Shown: positions 26,208 through 36,861 of the stretch, one piece after another
Layout: each line of letters opens with the position of its first letter
Numbering within the stretch: the first letter of the stretch is position 1
Source of the DNA: Paracoccus sp. MKU1
Lineage (GTDB): Bacteria; Pseudomonadota; Alphaproteobacteria; Rhodobacterales; Rhodobacteraceae
NCBI RefSeq assembly: GCF_001447385.1
Contig: NZ_LLWQ01000182.1
Span: 1-64,000, forward strand
Length of the DNA: 64,000 nt
Reading direction: 5' to 3'
Notes under the pieces: generated by a model
Databases searched by the model: none
The model's input: only the letters and a program-made list of their open reading frames with translations
What the model was told of the DNA's origin: nothing
Program-made: the position numbers and the translations under genes

Positions 26208-27149
26208 ATGACCCAGATGCCCGACCCCCAGAACCCCATCCGCATCGGCACCCGAGGCTCGGCCTTGGCGCTGGCGCAGGCGCATGAAACCCGCGACCGG
26301 CTGATGGCCGCGCATGGCCTTGCCGCCGACGCCTTCCAGATCGTGGTGATCAAGACCACCGGCGACCGCGTGCTGGACCGGCCGCTGAAGGAGATCGGCG
26401 GCAAGGGCCTGTTCACCCGCGAGATCGAGGATGCGCTGCTGGCGGGCGAGATCGACATCGCCGTCCATTCCATGAAGGACATGCCGACCCTGCAACCCGA
26501 CGGTTTGGTCATCGACTGCTACCTGCCGCGCGAGGATGTGCGCGACGCCTTCGTGAGTTCCCAGTTCGCTGCGATTTCCGAGCTGCCCCAAGGAGCTGTC
26601 GTCGGTTCCTCGAGCCTGCGGCGGCGGGCGCAGCTGGCGGCGCGGCGGCCGGATCTGAAGCTGGTGGAGTTTCGAGGAAACGTCCAGACACGGCTGAAAA
26701 AGCTCGAGGACGGTGTTGCCGTGGCGACTTTCCTGGCCATGGCGGGGCTGACGCGACTGGGCATGCTGCATGTGGCGCGCGGTGCGGTCGCACCCGATGA
26801 GATGCTGCCCGCCGTGGCGCAGGGCTGCATCGGGGTCGAGCGGCGCAGCGAAGATGTGCGGATCGCAACGCTTCTGGCCGCGATCTCGGACCGGGACAGC
26901 GCGCTGCGGGTGACGGCTGAGCGGGCCTTTCTGGCGCGGCTCGACGGCTCCTGCCAGACGCCCATCGCCGGGTTGGCGGAACTGGACGGCAACCGGCTGC
27001 GGCTGCGCGGCGAGATCCTGCGGCCCGACGGCAGCGAGGTGATCGCGGGTGAGCGCATCGGCCCGGCCTCGGACGGCGCGGCCATGGGCACCGACTTGGC
27101 CGAGGAATTGCGCGGCCGGGCGCCCGCCGATTTCTTCGACTGGTCCTAA
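26208..27149 (+). CDS. hemC: porphobilinogen deaminase (hydroxymethylbilane synthase)
   Basis: A 313-residue enzyme that joins four porphobilinogens into hydroxymethylbilane. The N-terminal [14 protein letters not shown], the central KDMPT and SSLRRRAQL segments, and the [11 protein letters not shown] motif, whose Cys anchors the dipyrromethane cofactor, are all present. The start at 26208 fits the family; an earlier in-frame ATG at 26115 would overlap hemE. It is convergent with cobD, with a 4-bp stop overlap. Confidence 0.98.
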   Translation: MTQMPDPQNPIRIGTRGSALALAQAHETRDRLMAAHGLAADAFQIVVIKTTGDRVLDRPLKEIGGKGLFTREIEDALLAGEIDIAVHSMKDMPTLQPDGLVIDCYLPREDVRDAFVSSQFAAISELPQGAVVGSSSLRRRAQLAARRPDLKLVEFRGNVQTRLKKLEDGVAVATFLAMAGLTRLGMLHVARGAVAPDEMLPAVAQGCIGVERRSEDVRIATLLAAISDRDSALRVTAERAFLARLDGSCQTPIAGLAELDGNRLRLRGEILRPDGSEVIAGERIGPASDGAAMGTDLAEELRGRAPADFFDWS

Positions 27150-28081
27150 AGCGCCAGTCCCAGCGCCAGAGCCAGTCCCGTCAGCACCATCGCCCGGCGA
27201 TACAGCGCCAGCCCGCGCAGCAGGTGCTGCGGCTGGGGATCGCGGGCGCCCTGGTTCAGCCAGGGCTCGGGGCTTTCCACGCCGTGATAGTGGCGCGGGC
27301 CGGACAGGCGCACGTCCAGCGCGCCGGCCATCGCAGCTTCGGGCCAGCCGGCATTGGGCGAGCGGTGGCGGTGCGCATCGCGGCGCATCACCCGCCAGGC
27401 CCGCCGCGACCCCGCTGCCGCCACGAACAAGAGCCCGGTCAGGCGGGAAGCCGGCAGGTTCACCAGATCGTCCAGCCGCGCCGCCACCCGCCCGAACAGC
27501 GCATGGCGCGGGCTCATATGGCCGATCATCGAATCGAGCGTGTTGATGGCCTTGTAGGCCGCGATTCCCGGCAGCCCGGCCACCGCCGCCCAGAACAGGG
27601 GCGCGACCACGCCGTCGGACGTGTTCTCGGCCAGGCTTTCCAGCGCGGCGCGGGCGATGGGTTCGGGCCGGTCGTCCAGATCGCGGCCGACGATCATCGC
27701 CACCGCCGCCTTGGCCGCCGGAACATCGCCTGCGGCCAGGGGCCGGGCCACCGCGGCGACGTGATCGTGCAGCGAGCGGGTGGCGACCAGCGGCCAGGCC
27801 AGCACGCCCAGCAGGACGGGGCCGAGGGGCAGCGGCGCCAGCGCCCGGGTCAGCAGCAGCGCCGGTATCACCGCTGCGGCGACCGCTACCGCCACCGCCA
27901 GCGCGCCGCGGGCGATGCGGTATGCGTCCCGGTTCCAGCGCCGGTCCAGCGCCGCGATCAGCCGGCCGATCCAGACCACCGGATGCGAGATGCGGCGATA
28001 AAGCGCATCGGGCCAGCCGATCAGCGTATCGACCAGCAGGGCGGTCAGCGCGATCACCAGCGTTTCCTGCGACAGGATCAT
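27146..28081 (-). CDS. cobD: adenosylcobinamide-phosphate synthase (CobD/CbiB)
   Basis: A 311-residue inner-membrane protein that attaches aminopropanol (phosphate) to cobyric acid in cobalamin synthesis. The family features are HPVVWIGRLIAALDRR near residue 33, ALESLAENTSDGVVAPLFW and INTLDSMIGHMSPRHALFGRVAARLDDLVN. Several hydrophobic helices are present. Its start overlaps the stop of the histidine phosphatase gene (28078-28081), so the two are coupled, which suggests that phosphatase acts in the same pathway. I see no cobalamin riboswitch upstream of the pair. Confidence 0.95.
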   Translation of the reverse strand: MILSQETLVIALTALLVDTLIGWPDALYRRISHPVVWIGRLIAALDRRWNRDAYRIARGALAVAVAVAAAVIPALLLTRALAPLPLGPVLLGVLAWPLVATRSLHDHVAAVARPLAAGDVPAAKAAVAMIVGRDLDDRPEPIARAALESLAENTSDGVVAPLFWAAVAGLPGIAAYKAINTLDSMIGHMSPRHALFGRVAARLDDLVNLPASRLTGLLFVAAAGSRRAWRVMRRDAHRHRSPNAGWPEAAMAGALDVRLSGPRHYHGVESPEPWLNQGARDPQPQHLLRGLALYRRAMVLTGLALALGLAL

Positions 28082-28632
28082 GGCGCGACCCGGTTGACGG
28101 CCTCGACGGCCCAGCCGGCGGGGCTGCGCGACAGGATGGTCAGCGACAGCGGCGCCACCGAAAAGGACAGCGCCGCCGGCCCGACCGTCAGGGCCAGCGC
28201 GGCGCGCACCGTGCCGGCATGGGCGACGATGGCAACCGTGCCGCGCGCCCGGTCCAGCAGCGGCTGCACCCGCGCGGCCATGTCGAGGAAGCTTTCGCCC
28301 CCCGGCGGGCGCTGGCGTGCCAGTTCCTCGGGCGGCAGCGGGCCGAGGTCGGGGATCAGGGCGCCGGGCTGCTCCCAGGCGCCGAAATCCTGTTCCCACA
28401 GATCGGGGTGCCATTCCGGGGCCAGCCCCAGCGCCGCGCAGGTCTGGCGGCAGCGCAGGGCGGGGCTGGACCAATGCGTCCCGGCGCCCCGCAGCGCCGT
28501 CCGCGCCCAGTCGAGCGCCGCCGGGTCGCTGCAATCCGCCGCCACGTCGCGCCGCCCCGCCAGCCCTGCGCAGGCAAGCGGCGCGTGGCGCAGGATCAGC
28601 AGCCGCGCGGCGGCATCGGGAGCGGGGTTCAT
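28078..28632 (-). CDS. histidine phosphatase family protein, probable CobC-like alpha-ribazole phosphatase
   Basis: A 184-residue phosphoglycerate-mutase-like protein. The phosphohistidine motif is LILRHAPLAC (RHA instead of the common RHG), with a downstream SPALRCRQTC, LWEQDFGAWE and VAHAGTVRAAL. The coupling to cobD suggests it is the CobC-type phosphatase that removes phosphate from alpha-ribazole-5'-phosphate or the cobamide precursor. That function is inferred from context; other phosphatase substrates are possible. AAGGATGCCCG precedes the ATG at 28632. Confidence 0.75.
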   Translation of the reverse strand: MNPAPDAAARLLILRHAPLACAGLAGRRDVAADCSDPAALDWARTALRGAGTHWSSPALRCRQTCAALGLAPEWHPDLWEQDFGAWEQPGALIPDLGPLPPEELARQRPPGGESFLDMAARVQPLLDRARGTVAIVAHAGTVRAALALTVGPAALSFSVAPLSLTILSRSPAGWAVEAVNRVAP

Positions 28633-28742
28633 CGGGCATCCTTGCGGCTTGGCACGGCATGGATGGCGCGAGGGGACAGGCTTGTCAACGAAGCCCCGGC
28701 CGGCGCAGGATCGACCGCAAGAGGAGATGCCGCACAGAAGGC

Positions 28743-28772
28743 TTGACGCGGGCCCCGCCTCGGCGGCATAAG
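28743..28772 (+). promoter_or_regulatory. predicted sigma-70 type promoter of liuA
   Basis: TTGACG (28743-28748) and CATAAG (28767-28772) are separated by 18 bp. The predicted start lies near 28780, just at the TetR-type palindrome. Confidence 0.5.
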
Positions 28773-28781
28773 ACATTTAAA

Positions 28782-28795
28782 TGAACGCTCGTTCA
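28782..28795 (+). promoter_or_regulatory. TetR-type operator palindrome before liuA
   Basis: TGAACGCTCGTTCA is a palindrome with perfect 6-bp arms (TGAACG/CGTTCA) in an AT-rich patch 20 bp before the liuA ATG and directly after the predicted promoter. The form is typical of TetR-family operators of acyl-CoA catabolic genes. Repression relieved by an acyl-CoA is a reasonable guess. No tetR gene is in this window. Confidence 0.65.
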
Positions 28796-28815
28796 ATAAA
28801 TGGAGGAGATGGCCG

Positions 28816-29976
28816 ATGTTCACCGCGGGAATGCAGTTCGACCTGGGCGAGGACGTGAACGCCCTGCGCGACACCGTCCATCGCTGGGCGCAGGAGCGGG
28901 TGAAGCCCATCGCGGCCGAGGTGGATCGCAGCAACGCCTTTCCGAACGAGCTGTGGCGCGAGATGGGCGATCTGGGCCTTCTGGGCATCACCGTGCCCGA
29001 GGAGTTCGGCGGCAGCGGCATGGGCTATCTGGCGCATGTGATCGCCACCGAGGAGATCGCCCGCGCCTCGGCCTCGGTCAGCCTGTCCTATGGCGCGCAT
29101 TCCAACCTGTGCGTGAACCAGATCAAGCTGAACGGCAGCGACGAGCAGCGGGCGAAATACCTGCCCGACCTGTGCAGCGGCAAGGCAGTGGGCGCGCTGG
29201 CCATGTCCGAAGAGGGCGCGGGCAGCGATGTGGTCGGCATGAAGCTGCGCGCCGAAAAGCGCAACGACCGCTATGTGCTGAACGGCAACAAATACTGGAT
29301 CACCAACGCGCCGGACGCCCATACGCTGGTGGTCTATGCCAAGACCGACCCCGAGGCGGGCAGCAAGGGCATCACCGCCTTCATCGTCGAGCGCGGGATG
29401 AAAGGTTTCTCGACCAGCCCGCATTTCGACAAGCTGGGCATGCGCGGCTCGAACACCGGCGAGCTGATCTTTCAGGATTGCGAGGTGCCCTTCGAGAACG
29501 TGCTGGGCGCCGAGGGCAAGGGCGTGCGGGTGCTGATGTCCGGCCTCGATTACGAGCGGCTGGTCCTGTCGGGCATCGGCACCGGCATCATGGCGGCCTG
29601 CCTCGACGAGGTCATGCCCTATGTCAAGGAACGCAAGCAGTTCGGCCAGCCCATCGGCTCGTTCCAGCTGATGCAGGGCAAGATCGCCGACATGTATGTG
29701 GCGCTGAACACGGCGCGGGCCTATGTCTACGAGGTGGCAAAGGCCTGCGATGCCGGCAAGGTCACGCGGCAGGACGCGGCCGGGGCGGTGCTTTACGCCA
29801 GCGAGCAGGCCATGGTGCAGGCGCATCAGGCCGTGCAGGCCCTGGGCGGCGCGGGCTTCCTGAACGACTCGGTGGTCAGCCGGTTGTTCCGCGACGCCAA
29901 GCTGATGGAGATCGGCGCCGGCACCAGCGAGATCCGCCGCATGCTGATCGGCCGCCAGTTGATGGACCTGGCCTGA
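28816..29976 (+). CDS. liuA: isovaleryl-CoA dehydrogenase
   Basis: A 386-residue FAD-dependent acyl-CoA dehydrogenase that oxidises isovaleryl-CoA to 3-methylcrotonyl-CoA in leucine degradation. [20 protein letters not shown] and [19 protein letters not shown] bind flavin and substrate; Glu in [18 protein letters not shown] is at the catalytic-base position characteristic of isovaleryl-CoA dehydrogenases. The C-terminus has [23 protein letters not shown] precedes the ATG. Neighbouring liuB, liuD, liuE and liuC support the assignment. Confidence 0.96.
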   Translation: MFTAGMQFDLGEDVNALRDTVHRWAQERVKPIAAEVDRSNAFPNELWREMGDLGLLGITVPEEFGGSGMGYLAHVIATEEIARASASVSLSYGAHSNLCVNQIKLNGSDEQRAKYLPDLCSGKAVGALAMSEEGAGSDVVGMKLRAEKRNDRYVLNGNKYWITNAPDAHTLVVYAKTDPEAGSKGITAFIVERGMKGFSTSPHFDKLGMRGSNTGELIFQDCEVPFENVLGAEGKGVRVLMSGLDYERLVLSGIGTGIMAACLDEVMPYVKERKQFGQPIGSFQLMQGKIADMYVALNTARAYVYEVAKACDAGKVTRQDAAGAVLYASEQAMVQAHQAVQALGGAGFLNDSVVSRLFRDAKLMEIGAGTSEIRRMLIGRQLMDLA

Positions 29977-30425
29977 TGCGTGCGCTGGCGCTCCTGCTGC
30001 TGATGGGTGCGCCGGTGTGGGCCGGCGATGCCTCGGGCTTCGATCCGGCGGCGATCGACCAATGCCTGGCCAAGGCCGAAACGCAGGGCGCCCGCGCCGA
30101 TTGCTCCGGAGCGGGGATGGATGCCTGCCTGGATTACGCCCGGCAGAAATACACCGGCGACGATCCGGACTTCCCGATGGCCAACTGCCTCGACGCCTCG
30201 CATCAGGCATGGGAGGCGAAGCTGACCGCCGTCTATGAGGCGGCGCTGGAGGAAAGCGATCCGCAGGAGCCGCTGCGCCGGATGGAGCGCAGCTGGATCG
30301 GCTTCCGCGATGCGCTTTGCGACCGGTCCGGGGAAACGGGCGGCGATCCGGCCCGTGACCGCTGCATCCGCGACGAGACGGCCCGGCAGGTGGCGCTGCT
30401 CATGTCATGGGCGGAACCGCGATGA
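29976..30425 (+). CDS. LprI-like (DUF1311) periplasmic protein
   Basis: A 149-residue protein with a signal peptide ([19 protein letters not shown]), several cysteines, and the DUF1311/LprI pattern CLDASHQAWEAKLTAVYEAAL, then RSWIGFRDALCDR. LprI of Mycobacterium inhibits lysozyme, but most family members are uncharacterised, so that role is only suggested. The start overlaps the liuA stop (TGATG), so it is cotranscribed with liuA despite no obvious metabolic link. Confidence 0.75.
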   Translation: MRALALLLLMGAPVWAGDASGFDPAAIDQCLAKAETQGARADCSGAGMDACLDYARQKYTGDDPDFPMANCLDASHQAWEAKLTAVYEAALEESDPQEPLRRMERSWIGFRDALCDRSGETGGDPARDRCIRDETARQVALLMSWAEPR

Positions 30426-30487
30426 GCGGCGCGTCGGGAAAGGGACGCCCCCGTTGGCGGCGCCCCCCTCGAGGCCGTGGTGGAGGC

Positions 30488-31099
30488 CTAGAACTTCATC
30501 ACATAGCTGATGCCGGCCACGACCGGGTCGACGTCGACTGTGCCGATCTTGGCACCGTTCAGCTCGACATCGGCACCGATATCGATCCAGCGCAGGTCGG
30601 CGCGAATGGCGGAACGCTCGTTTATCCAGTAATCGGCGCCGACATGGGCGGCCAGCCCCCAGCTGTTCTTGACCCGCAATTCGCTGCCGGCCAGCGGCCC
30701 CTTGGCCTCGCCGTCCCAGAAGCCGGTGAAGTTCACGCCCAAGCCGACGAAGGGTTTCAGCTGCGGCGTCGCGTCGAAGTGATATTGCAGCGAGATGACC
30801 GGCGGCAGCTGCTTGACCGTGCCGATCTCGGTCCCGTTCGACTTGATGGAATGCTTGAAGGGCAGCGCGCCCAGCACCTCGATGCCGATATTGTCGCGGA
30901 TGAAATATTCGAAGGTGATGCTGGGGCGGGTGCTGTCGCCGATGCTGGTCGGCACCGTGCCTGCCGCCAAGGTCCCGTTGTCCGACTTGGGGTGCACGTT
31001 GGCGATCCCCAAGCCAAGCGTCCATTCGCCCTGCGATTGCGCAAGCACGGGGGAGGCAAGCGCGGCCAGTGCCGCGGCGATGGCAAGCTTGTGTCTCAT
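30488..31099 (-). CDS. OmpW family outer-membrane protein
   Basis: A 203-residue outer-membrane beta-barrel with a signal peptide (MRHKLAIAAALAALASPVLA). The OmpW pattern is visible: WTLGLGIANVHPKSD, ITFEYFIRDNIGIEVLGALPFKHSI, PPVISLQYHFDATPQLKPFVGLGVNF and a terminal aromatic (MKF) that marks barrel proteins for assembly. OmpW forms a small eight-stranded channel linked to hydrophobic-compound uptake and stress. GAGAGGATC precedes the ATG at 31099. A perfect FNR box lies 65 bp upstream of the start. It is inserted on the opposite strand within the leucine-degradation cluster. Confidence 0.88.
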   Translation of the reverse strand: MRHKLAIAAALAALASPVLAQSQGEWTLGLGIANVHPKSDNGTLAAGTVPTSIGDSTRPSITFEYFIRDNIGIEVLGALPFKHSIKSNGTEIGTVKQLPPVISLQYHFDATPQLKPFVGLGVNFTGFWDGEAKGPLAGSELRVKNSWGLAAHVGADYWINERSAIRADLRWIDIGADVELNGAKIGTVDVDPVVAGISYVMKF

Positions 31100-31157
31100 G
31101 GCGATCCTCTCTTCTTGTCGCATGCCCGCTCATCGCGCCTCGCCATGGGCTTCGACG

Positions 31158-31171
31158 TTGATCTGGATCAA
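31158..31171. promoter_or_regulatory. FNR/FnrP-type binding site
   Basis: TTGATCTGGATCAA matches the FNR consensus TTGAT-N4-ATCAA at all ten defined positions. Its centre (31164.5) is 65 bp before the ompW ATG, so a class II arrangement at -41.5 would give a 24-nt leader for ompW. It could also act on liuB, which starts at 31243 on the other strand. Confidence 0.75.
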
Positions 31172-31242
31172 TATTTCCGCTTTTGGCCGGCCTGCGACAA
31201 ATTGGCGCGGCCTTCCGGCCCTTCGACCGAAAGGATGATGCG

Positions 31243-32847
31243 ATGAAGCTTGGCACCTCGGTCCTGCCTTCCTCGGAAACCTTCCGCGCCAATCGTGCGG
31301 CGCATCTTGCCATGCTGGAGACGGTGCGCGAGGCGGCGCTGGCCGCGGCAGCGGGCGGCGGCCCCAAGGCCGTCGAGCGCCATGTCGCGCGCGGCAAGAT
31401 GCCGCCGCGCGAGCGGGTGGCGAACCTGCTCGATCCCGGCTCGCCCTTCCTGGAGATCGGCGCCACGGCGGCGCATGGCATGTATGACGGCGCCGCACCC
31501 TGCGCCGGGGTGATCGCCGGCATCGGCCGGGTGCATGGGCAAGAGGTGATGGTCGTGGCCAACGACGCCACGGTCAAGGGCGGCACCTATTACCCGATGA
31601 CGGTGAAGAAGCACCTGCGCGCGCAGGAGATCGCCGAGGAATGCCGGCTGCCCTGCATCTATCTGGTCGATTCCGGCGGCGCGAACCTGCCCAACCAGGA
31701 CGAGGTGTTTCCCGACCGCGACCATTTCGGCCGCATCTTCTACAACCAGGCGCGCATGTCGGCCAAGGGCATCGCGCAGATCGCCGTGGTCATGGGCTCC
31801 TGCACGGCGGGCGGCGCCTATGTCCCGGCCATGTCCGACGTCACCATCATCGTTCGCAACCAGGGCACGATCTTCCTGGCCGGCCCGCCCCTGGTCCGGG
31901 CCGCCACCGGCGAGGTGGTCTCGGCCGAGGACCTGGGCGGCGGCGATGTCCATACCCGCCTTTCCGGCGTGGCCGACTACCTGGCCGAGGACGACGCCCA
32001 TGCCCTCGGCCTCGCCCGCCGCGCCATCGGGAACCTCAACCGCAGCCTCCCCCCGACAGTGCAATGGCAATCCCCCGAGCCGCCTGCCCATGACCCCGAG
32101 GAGATCCTGGGTGTCGTCCCCGCCGACCTCAAGATCCCCTACGACATCCGCGAGGTGATCGCGCGCGTCGTGGACGGCTCGCGCTTCGACGAGTTCAAGG
32201 CCCGCTTCGGCGAGACGCTGGTGACGGGTTTCGCGCATCTCGAGGGCTGCCCCATCGGCATCATTGCCAATAACGGGGTGATCTTCTCGGAAGCCGCGCA
32301 GAAGGGCGCGCATTTCATCGAGCTCTGCTCGATGCGGGGCATCCCGCTCATCTTCCTGCAAAACGTCACCGGCTTCATGGTCGGGCGCAAATACGAGAAC
32401 GAGGGCATCGCGCGCCACGGCGCCAAGATGGTGACGGCGGTGGCGACGACCAATGTGCCCAAGATCACCATGCTGGTCGGCGGCAGCTTCGGCGCCGGCA
32501 ATTACGGCATGGCCGGTCGCGCCTACGGGCCGCGCTTCCTGTGGACCTGGCCCAATTCGCGCATCTCGGTCATGGGCGGCGAACAGGCGGCGGGCGTGCT
32601 CGCCACCGTGCGCCGCGACGGCATCGAGCGCCAGGGCGGCACATGGACGCCCGAGGAAGAGGCCGAGTTCAAGCGCCCGACCATCGAGATGTTCGAGCGC
32701 CAGTCGCACCCGCTCTACGCCTCGGCCCGGCTCTGGGACGACGGCATCGTCGATCCGCGCAAGACCCGCGACGTGCTGGCGCTCAGCCTGCGCGCCAGCC
32801 TCAACGCCCCGATCGAGCCGACCCGCTTCGGCATCTTCCGGATGTGA
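31243..32847 (+). CDS. liuB: 3-methylcrotonyl-CoA carboxylase, carboxyltransferase (beta) subunit
   Basis: A 534-residue carboxyltransferase that moves CO2 from carboxybiotin to 3-methylcrotonyl-CoA. The N-terminal half has [25 protein letters not shown] and [29 protein letters not shown], typical of MCC rather than propionyl-CoA carboxylase. The C-terminal half has the oxyanion-hole region [27 protein letters not shown] and [31 protein letters not shown] precedes the ATG at 31243. It works with the biotinylated LiuD 600 bp downstream; a macrodomain gene lies between. Confidence 0.96.
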   Translation: MKLGTSVLPSSETFRANRAAHLAMLETVREAALAAAAGGGPKAVERHVARGKMPPRERVANLLDPGSPFLEIGATAAHGMYDGAAPCAGVIAGIGRVHGQEVMVVANDATVKGGTYYPMTVKKHLRAQEIAEECRLPCIYLVDSGGANLPNQDEVFPDRDHFGRIFYNQARMSAKGIAQIAVVMGSCTAGGAYVPAMSDVTIIVRNQGTIFLAGPPLVRAATGEVVSAEDLGGGDVHTRLSGVADYLAEDDAHALGLARRAIGNLNRSLPPTVQWQSPEPPAHDPEEILGVVPADLKIPYDIREVIARVVDGSRFDEFKARFGETLVTGFAHLEGCPIGIIANNGVIFSEAAQKGAHFIELCSMRGIPLIFLQNVTGFMVGRKYENEGIARHGAKMVTAVATTNVPKITMLVGGSFGAGNYGMAGRAYGPRFLWTWPNSRISVMGGEQAAGVLATVRRDGIERQGGTWTPEEEAEFKRPTIEMFERQSHPLYASARLWDDGIVDPRKTRDVLALSLRASLNAPIEPTRFGIFRM

Positions 32848-32852
32848 CGGCC

Positions 32853-33362
32853 ATGGACAGGCCCCGCATCTCGACCCTGCAAGGCGACATCACCCGGCTC
32901 GCCATGGATGCCATCGTCAACGCCGCCAACCGCACGCTGCTGGGCGGCGGCGGCGTCGATGGCGCCATCCACCGCGCCGCCGGCCCGCGGCTCCTGGAGG
33001 AATGCCGCAGCATCGGCGGCTGCCCCACCGGCGAGGCCCGGATCACCAGCGGCTACGACTTGCCGGCCCGCTACGTGATCCACGCCGTCGGCCCGGTCTG
33101 GCAGGGCGGCGGGGCGGGAGAGGACGACCTGCTCGCCAGCGCCTATCGCCACAGCCTGCTCCTCGCACGGGCTCATGACATCGCCCGCATCGCCTTCCCC
33201 GCGATCTCGACCGGCATCTACGGCTTCCCGGCCGACCGCGCCGCCCGCATCGCCGTCGCCACCATCCTCGGCCATGGTGCCGGCCTCGAAGTGACCCTGG
33301 TCGGCTTCGACGCTGCCAGCCACGCCACGCTCCGCCAGGCGGTGGACGGGGTCCGCCGATGA
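32853..33362 (+). CDS. macrodomain O-acetyl-ADP-ribose deacetylase-like protein
   Basis: A 169-residue single macrodomain. The ADP-ribose pocket is clear: [36 protein letters not shown] (GDIT, NAAN and the glycine loop), [25 protein letters not shown], and [12 protein letters not shown]. Relatives (YmdB/MacroD type) hydrolyse O-acetyl-ADP-ribose and mono-ADP-ribose esters. The gene sits 5 bp after liuB and about 80 bp before liuD, in the same direction, so it is probably expressed with methylcrotonyl-CoA carboxylase. Why is unknown; a role in reversing ADP-ribosylation or acyl-ADP-ribose by-products is speculation. Confidence 0.92.
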   Translation: MDRPRISTLQGDITRLAMDAIVNAANRTLLGGGGVDGAIHRAAGPRLLEECRSIGGCPTGEARITSGYDLPARYVIHAVGPVWQGGGAGEDDLLASAYRHSLLLARAHDIARIAFPAISTGIYGFPADRAARIAVATILGHGAGLEVTLVGFDAASHATLRQAVDGVRR

Positions 33363-33414
33363 TTTCTCCGTTTTCCAAATACTCCACGGGGGTCCGGGGG
33401 TGTGAAACCCCCGG
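33363..33414 (+). repeat. dispersed repeat copy 5, with hairpin tail
   Basis: The core TTTCTCCGTTTTCC then AAATACTCC is followed by CCGGGGG (33394-33400) and CCCCCGG (33408-33414), a 7-bp stem with a 7-nt loop. It starts one base after the macrodomain stop codon, between that gene and liuD. Confidence 0.85.
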
Positions 33415-33441
33415 CGCCGCCCGCGCCACGAGGAGCCGCCC

Positions 33442-35366
<1,925 letters not shown>

Positions 35367-35370
<4 letters not shown>

Positions 35371-36020
35371 TCCTGCATCACGTCCCCGGCTCGCGCTCGA
35401 TGCGCGTGCTCTGGCTGATCGAAGAACTGGGGCTCGATTGCGAATTGCGGCTCTGGTCGCTGACCGATGGCGGCCTGCGCAGTCCCGAATTCCGCGCGCT
35501 TTCGCCGGCCGGCCGCATCCCGGCGCTGGAGGTGGACGGCCGCGCTATCTTCGAATCCGGCGCCATCCTGCAATACCTGACCGAGCGCGAGGACAGGCTG
35601 GCCCCGAAACCCGGCGAGCCCGAGCGCGGCGATTTCCTGGAATGGGTGCATTTCGCCGAGACGCAGGCGAATATCCTGCAGGCCCTGAACATCCACCATA
35701 TCTTCCTGCGGCCCGAAAGCGCGCGCTCGATCCCGCTGATGCGGCTGGACACGAAACGGTTGGCCGTCACCGCCCGGGCGCTGGACGATCACCTGGCAGG
35801 CCGCGAGACGCTGCTCTCCGGGTTTTCCGCCGCCGATTGCATGCTGGGCTTCAATATCGAGGCGCTGTTCCGCTTCCTGCCCGCCGCCGATCATCCGGCG
35901 CTGGCGGCCTATCGCGACCGCATGGCGGCGCGGCCCGCCTATCGCCGCGCCGCCGCCCGGGCCGGGGGCGACGCGATCTATGCCCGCGATTTCTATGAGG
36001 TGCCCGATGTCCCAGGTTGA
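35367..36020 (+). CDS. glutathione S-transferase family protein in the liu operon
   Basis: A 217-residue GST. The thioredoxin-like domain contains HHVPGSRSMRVLWLIEELGL and the glutathione-binding PAGRIPALEVDGRAIFESGAILQYLTE; the helical domain has the N-capping box FSAADCMLGFNIEALFRFLP. It overlaps liuD by 4 bp at its start and liuE by 14 bp at its end, so it is an integral operon member. It may detoxify or isomerise a CoA-pathway intermediate, but that is inferred from position only. Confidence 0.88.
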
Positions 36021-36861
36021 GATCTTCGAGGTCGGTCCGCGCGACGGCTTGCAGAACGAAAAGCGCCAGATCCCGGCGGCGGAAAAGATCGCGCTGGTCG
36101 ATCTGCTGTCGCAGGCCGGTTTCCGGCGCATCGAGGTCACCAGCTTCGTGCCGCCGAAATGGGTGCCGCAGATGGCGGACGCCGCCGAGGTCATGGCCGG
36201 AATCGCCCGGCGGCCCGGCATCCGCTATGCGGTGCTGACCCCGAACCTGAAAGGCTACGAGGCTGCGAAGGCCGCGCGCGCCGACGAGGTGGCGATCTTC
36301 GCCGCCGCCTCGGAAGGCTTCTCCAAGGCCAACCTCAACGCCAGCATCGCCGAAAGCCTGGAACGCTTCGCCGTGGTGGCCGAGGCGGCGCGGACGGATG
36401 GCATCCCGCTGCGCGGCTATGTCTCGGTGGTGACGGATTGCCCCTTCGACGGGCCGGTGCAGCCTGCGAACGTCGCACGGGTGGCGGCTGCCTTGCGCGA
36501 CATGGGCTGCTACGAGGTCAGCCTGGGCGACACCATCGGCCAAGGCCGGCCGGAAACCATCGACGCCATGCTGGCCGCCGTTCTCGACGAACTGCCGCCC
36601 GGGCAGCTGGCCGGCCATTACCACGACACGGCCGGCCGGGCGCTGGAGAATATTGACGCAAGCCTGGCGCGGGGCTTGCGGGTCTTCGACGCCGCGGTCG
36701 GGGGCCTGGGCGGCTGTCCCTATGCGCCGGGCGCCGCCGGCAATGTCGCCACCGAAAAGGTCGTCGCGCATCTGGCGGCGCAAGGCCATGACACCGGGCT
36801 CGACATGGCGGTGGTCGATGAGGCCGCCGCCATGGCGCGCGCGATGAGAGGAAAAGCATGA
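36007..36861 (+). CDS. liuE: hydroxymethylglutaryl-CoA lyase
   Basis: A 284-residue TIM-barrel lyase that splits HMG-CoA to acetyl-CoA and acetoacetate, ending leucine degradation. The N-terminal EVGPRDGLQNEKRQIP carries the metal-binding Asp, and the glycine-rich AAVGGLGGCPYAPGAAGNVATE contains the active-site Cys. HYHDTAGRALENI binds metal through its His residues. The ATG at 36007 lies within the end of the gst gene and is preceded by GAGG. Its stop overlaps the liuC start (ATGATGA). Confidence 0.96.
   Translation: MSQVEIFEVGPRDGLQNEKRQIPAAEKIALVDLLSQAGFRRIEVTSFVPPKWVPQMADAAEVMAGIARRPGIRYAVLTPNLKGYEAAKAARADEVAIFAAASEGFSKANLNASIAESLERFAVVAEAARTDGIPLRGYVSVVTDCPFDGPVQPANVARVAAALRDMGCYEVSLGDTIGQGRPETIDAMLAAVLDELPPGQLAGHYHDTAGRALENIDASLARGLRVFDAAVGGLGGCPYAPGAAGNVATEKVVAHLAAQGHDTGLDMAVVDEAAAMARAMRGKA

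Noticed and set aside
28633..28815. Cobalamin riboswitch upstream of the cobD pair
   Set aside because: No recognisable B12-box sequence or long structured leader could be found in the 180 bp before the phosphatase gene.
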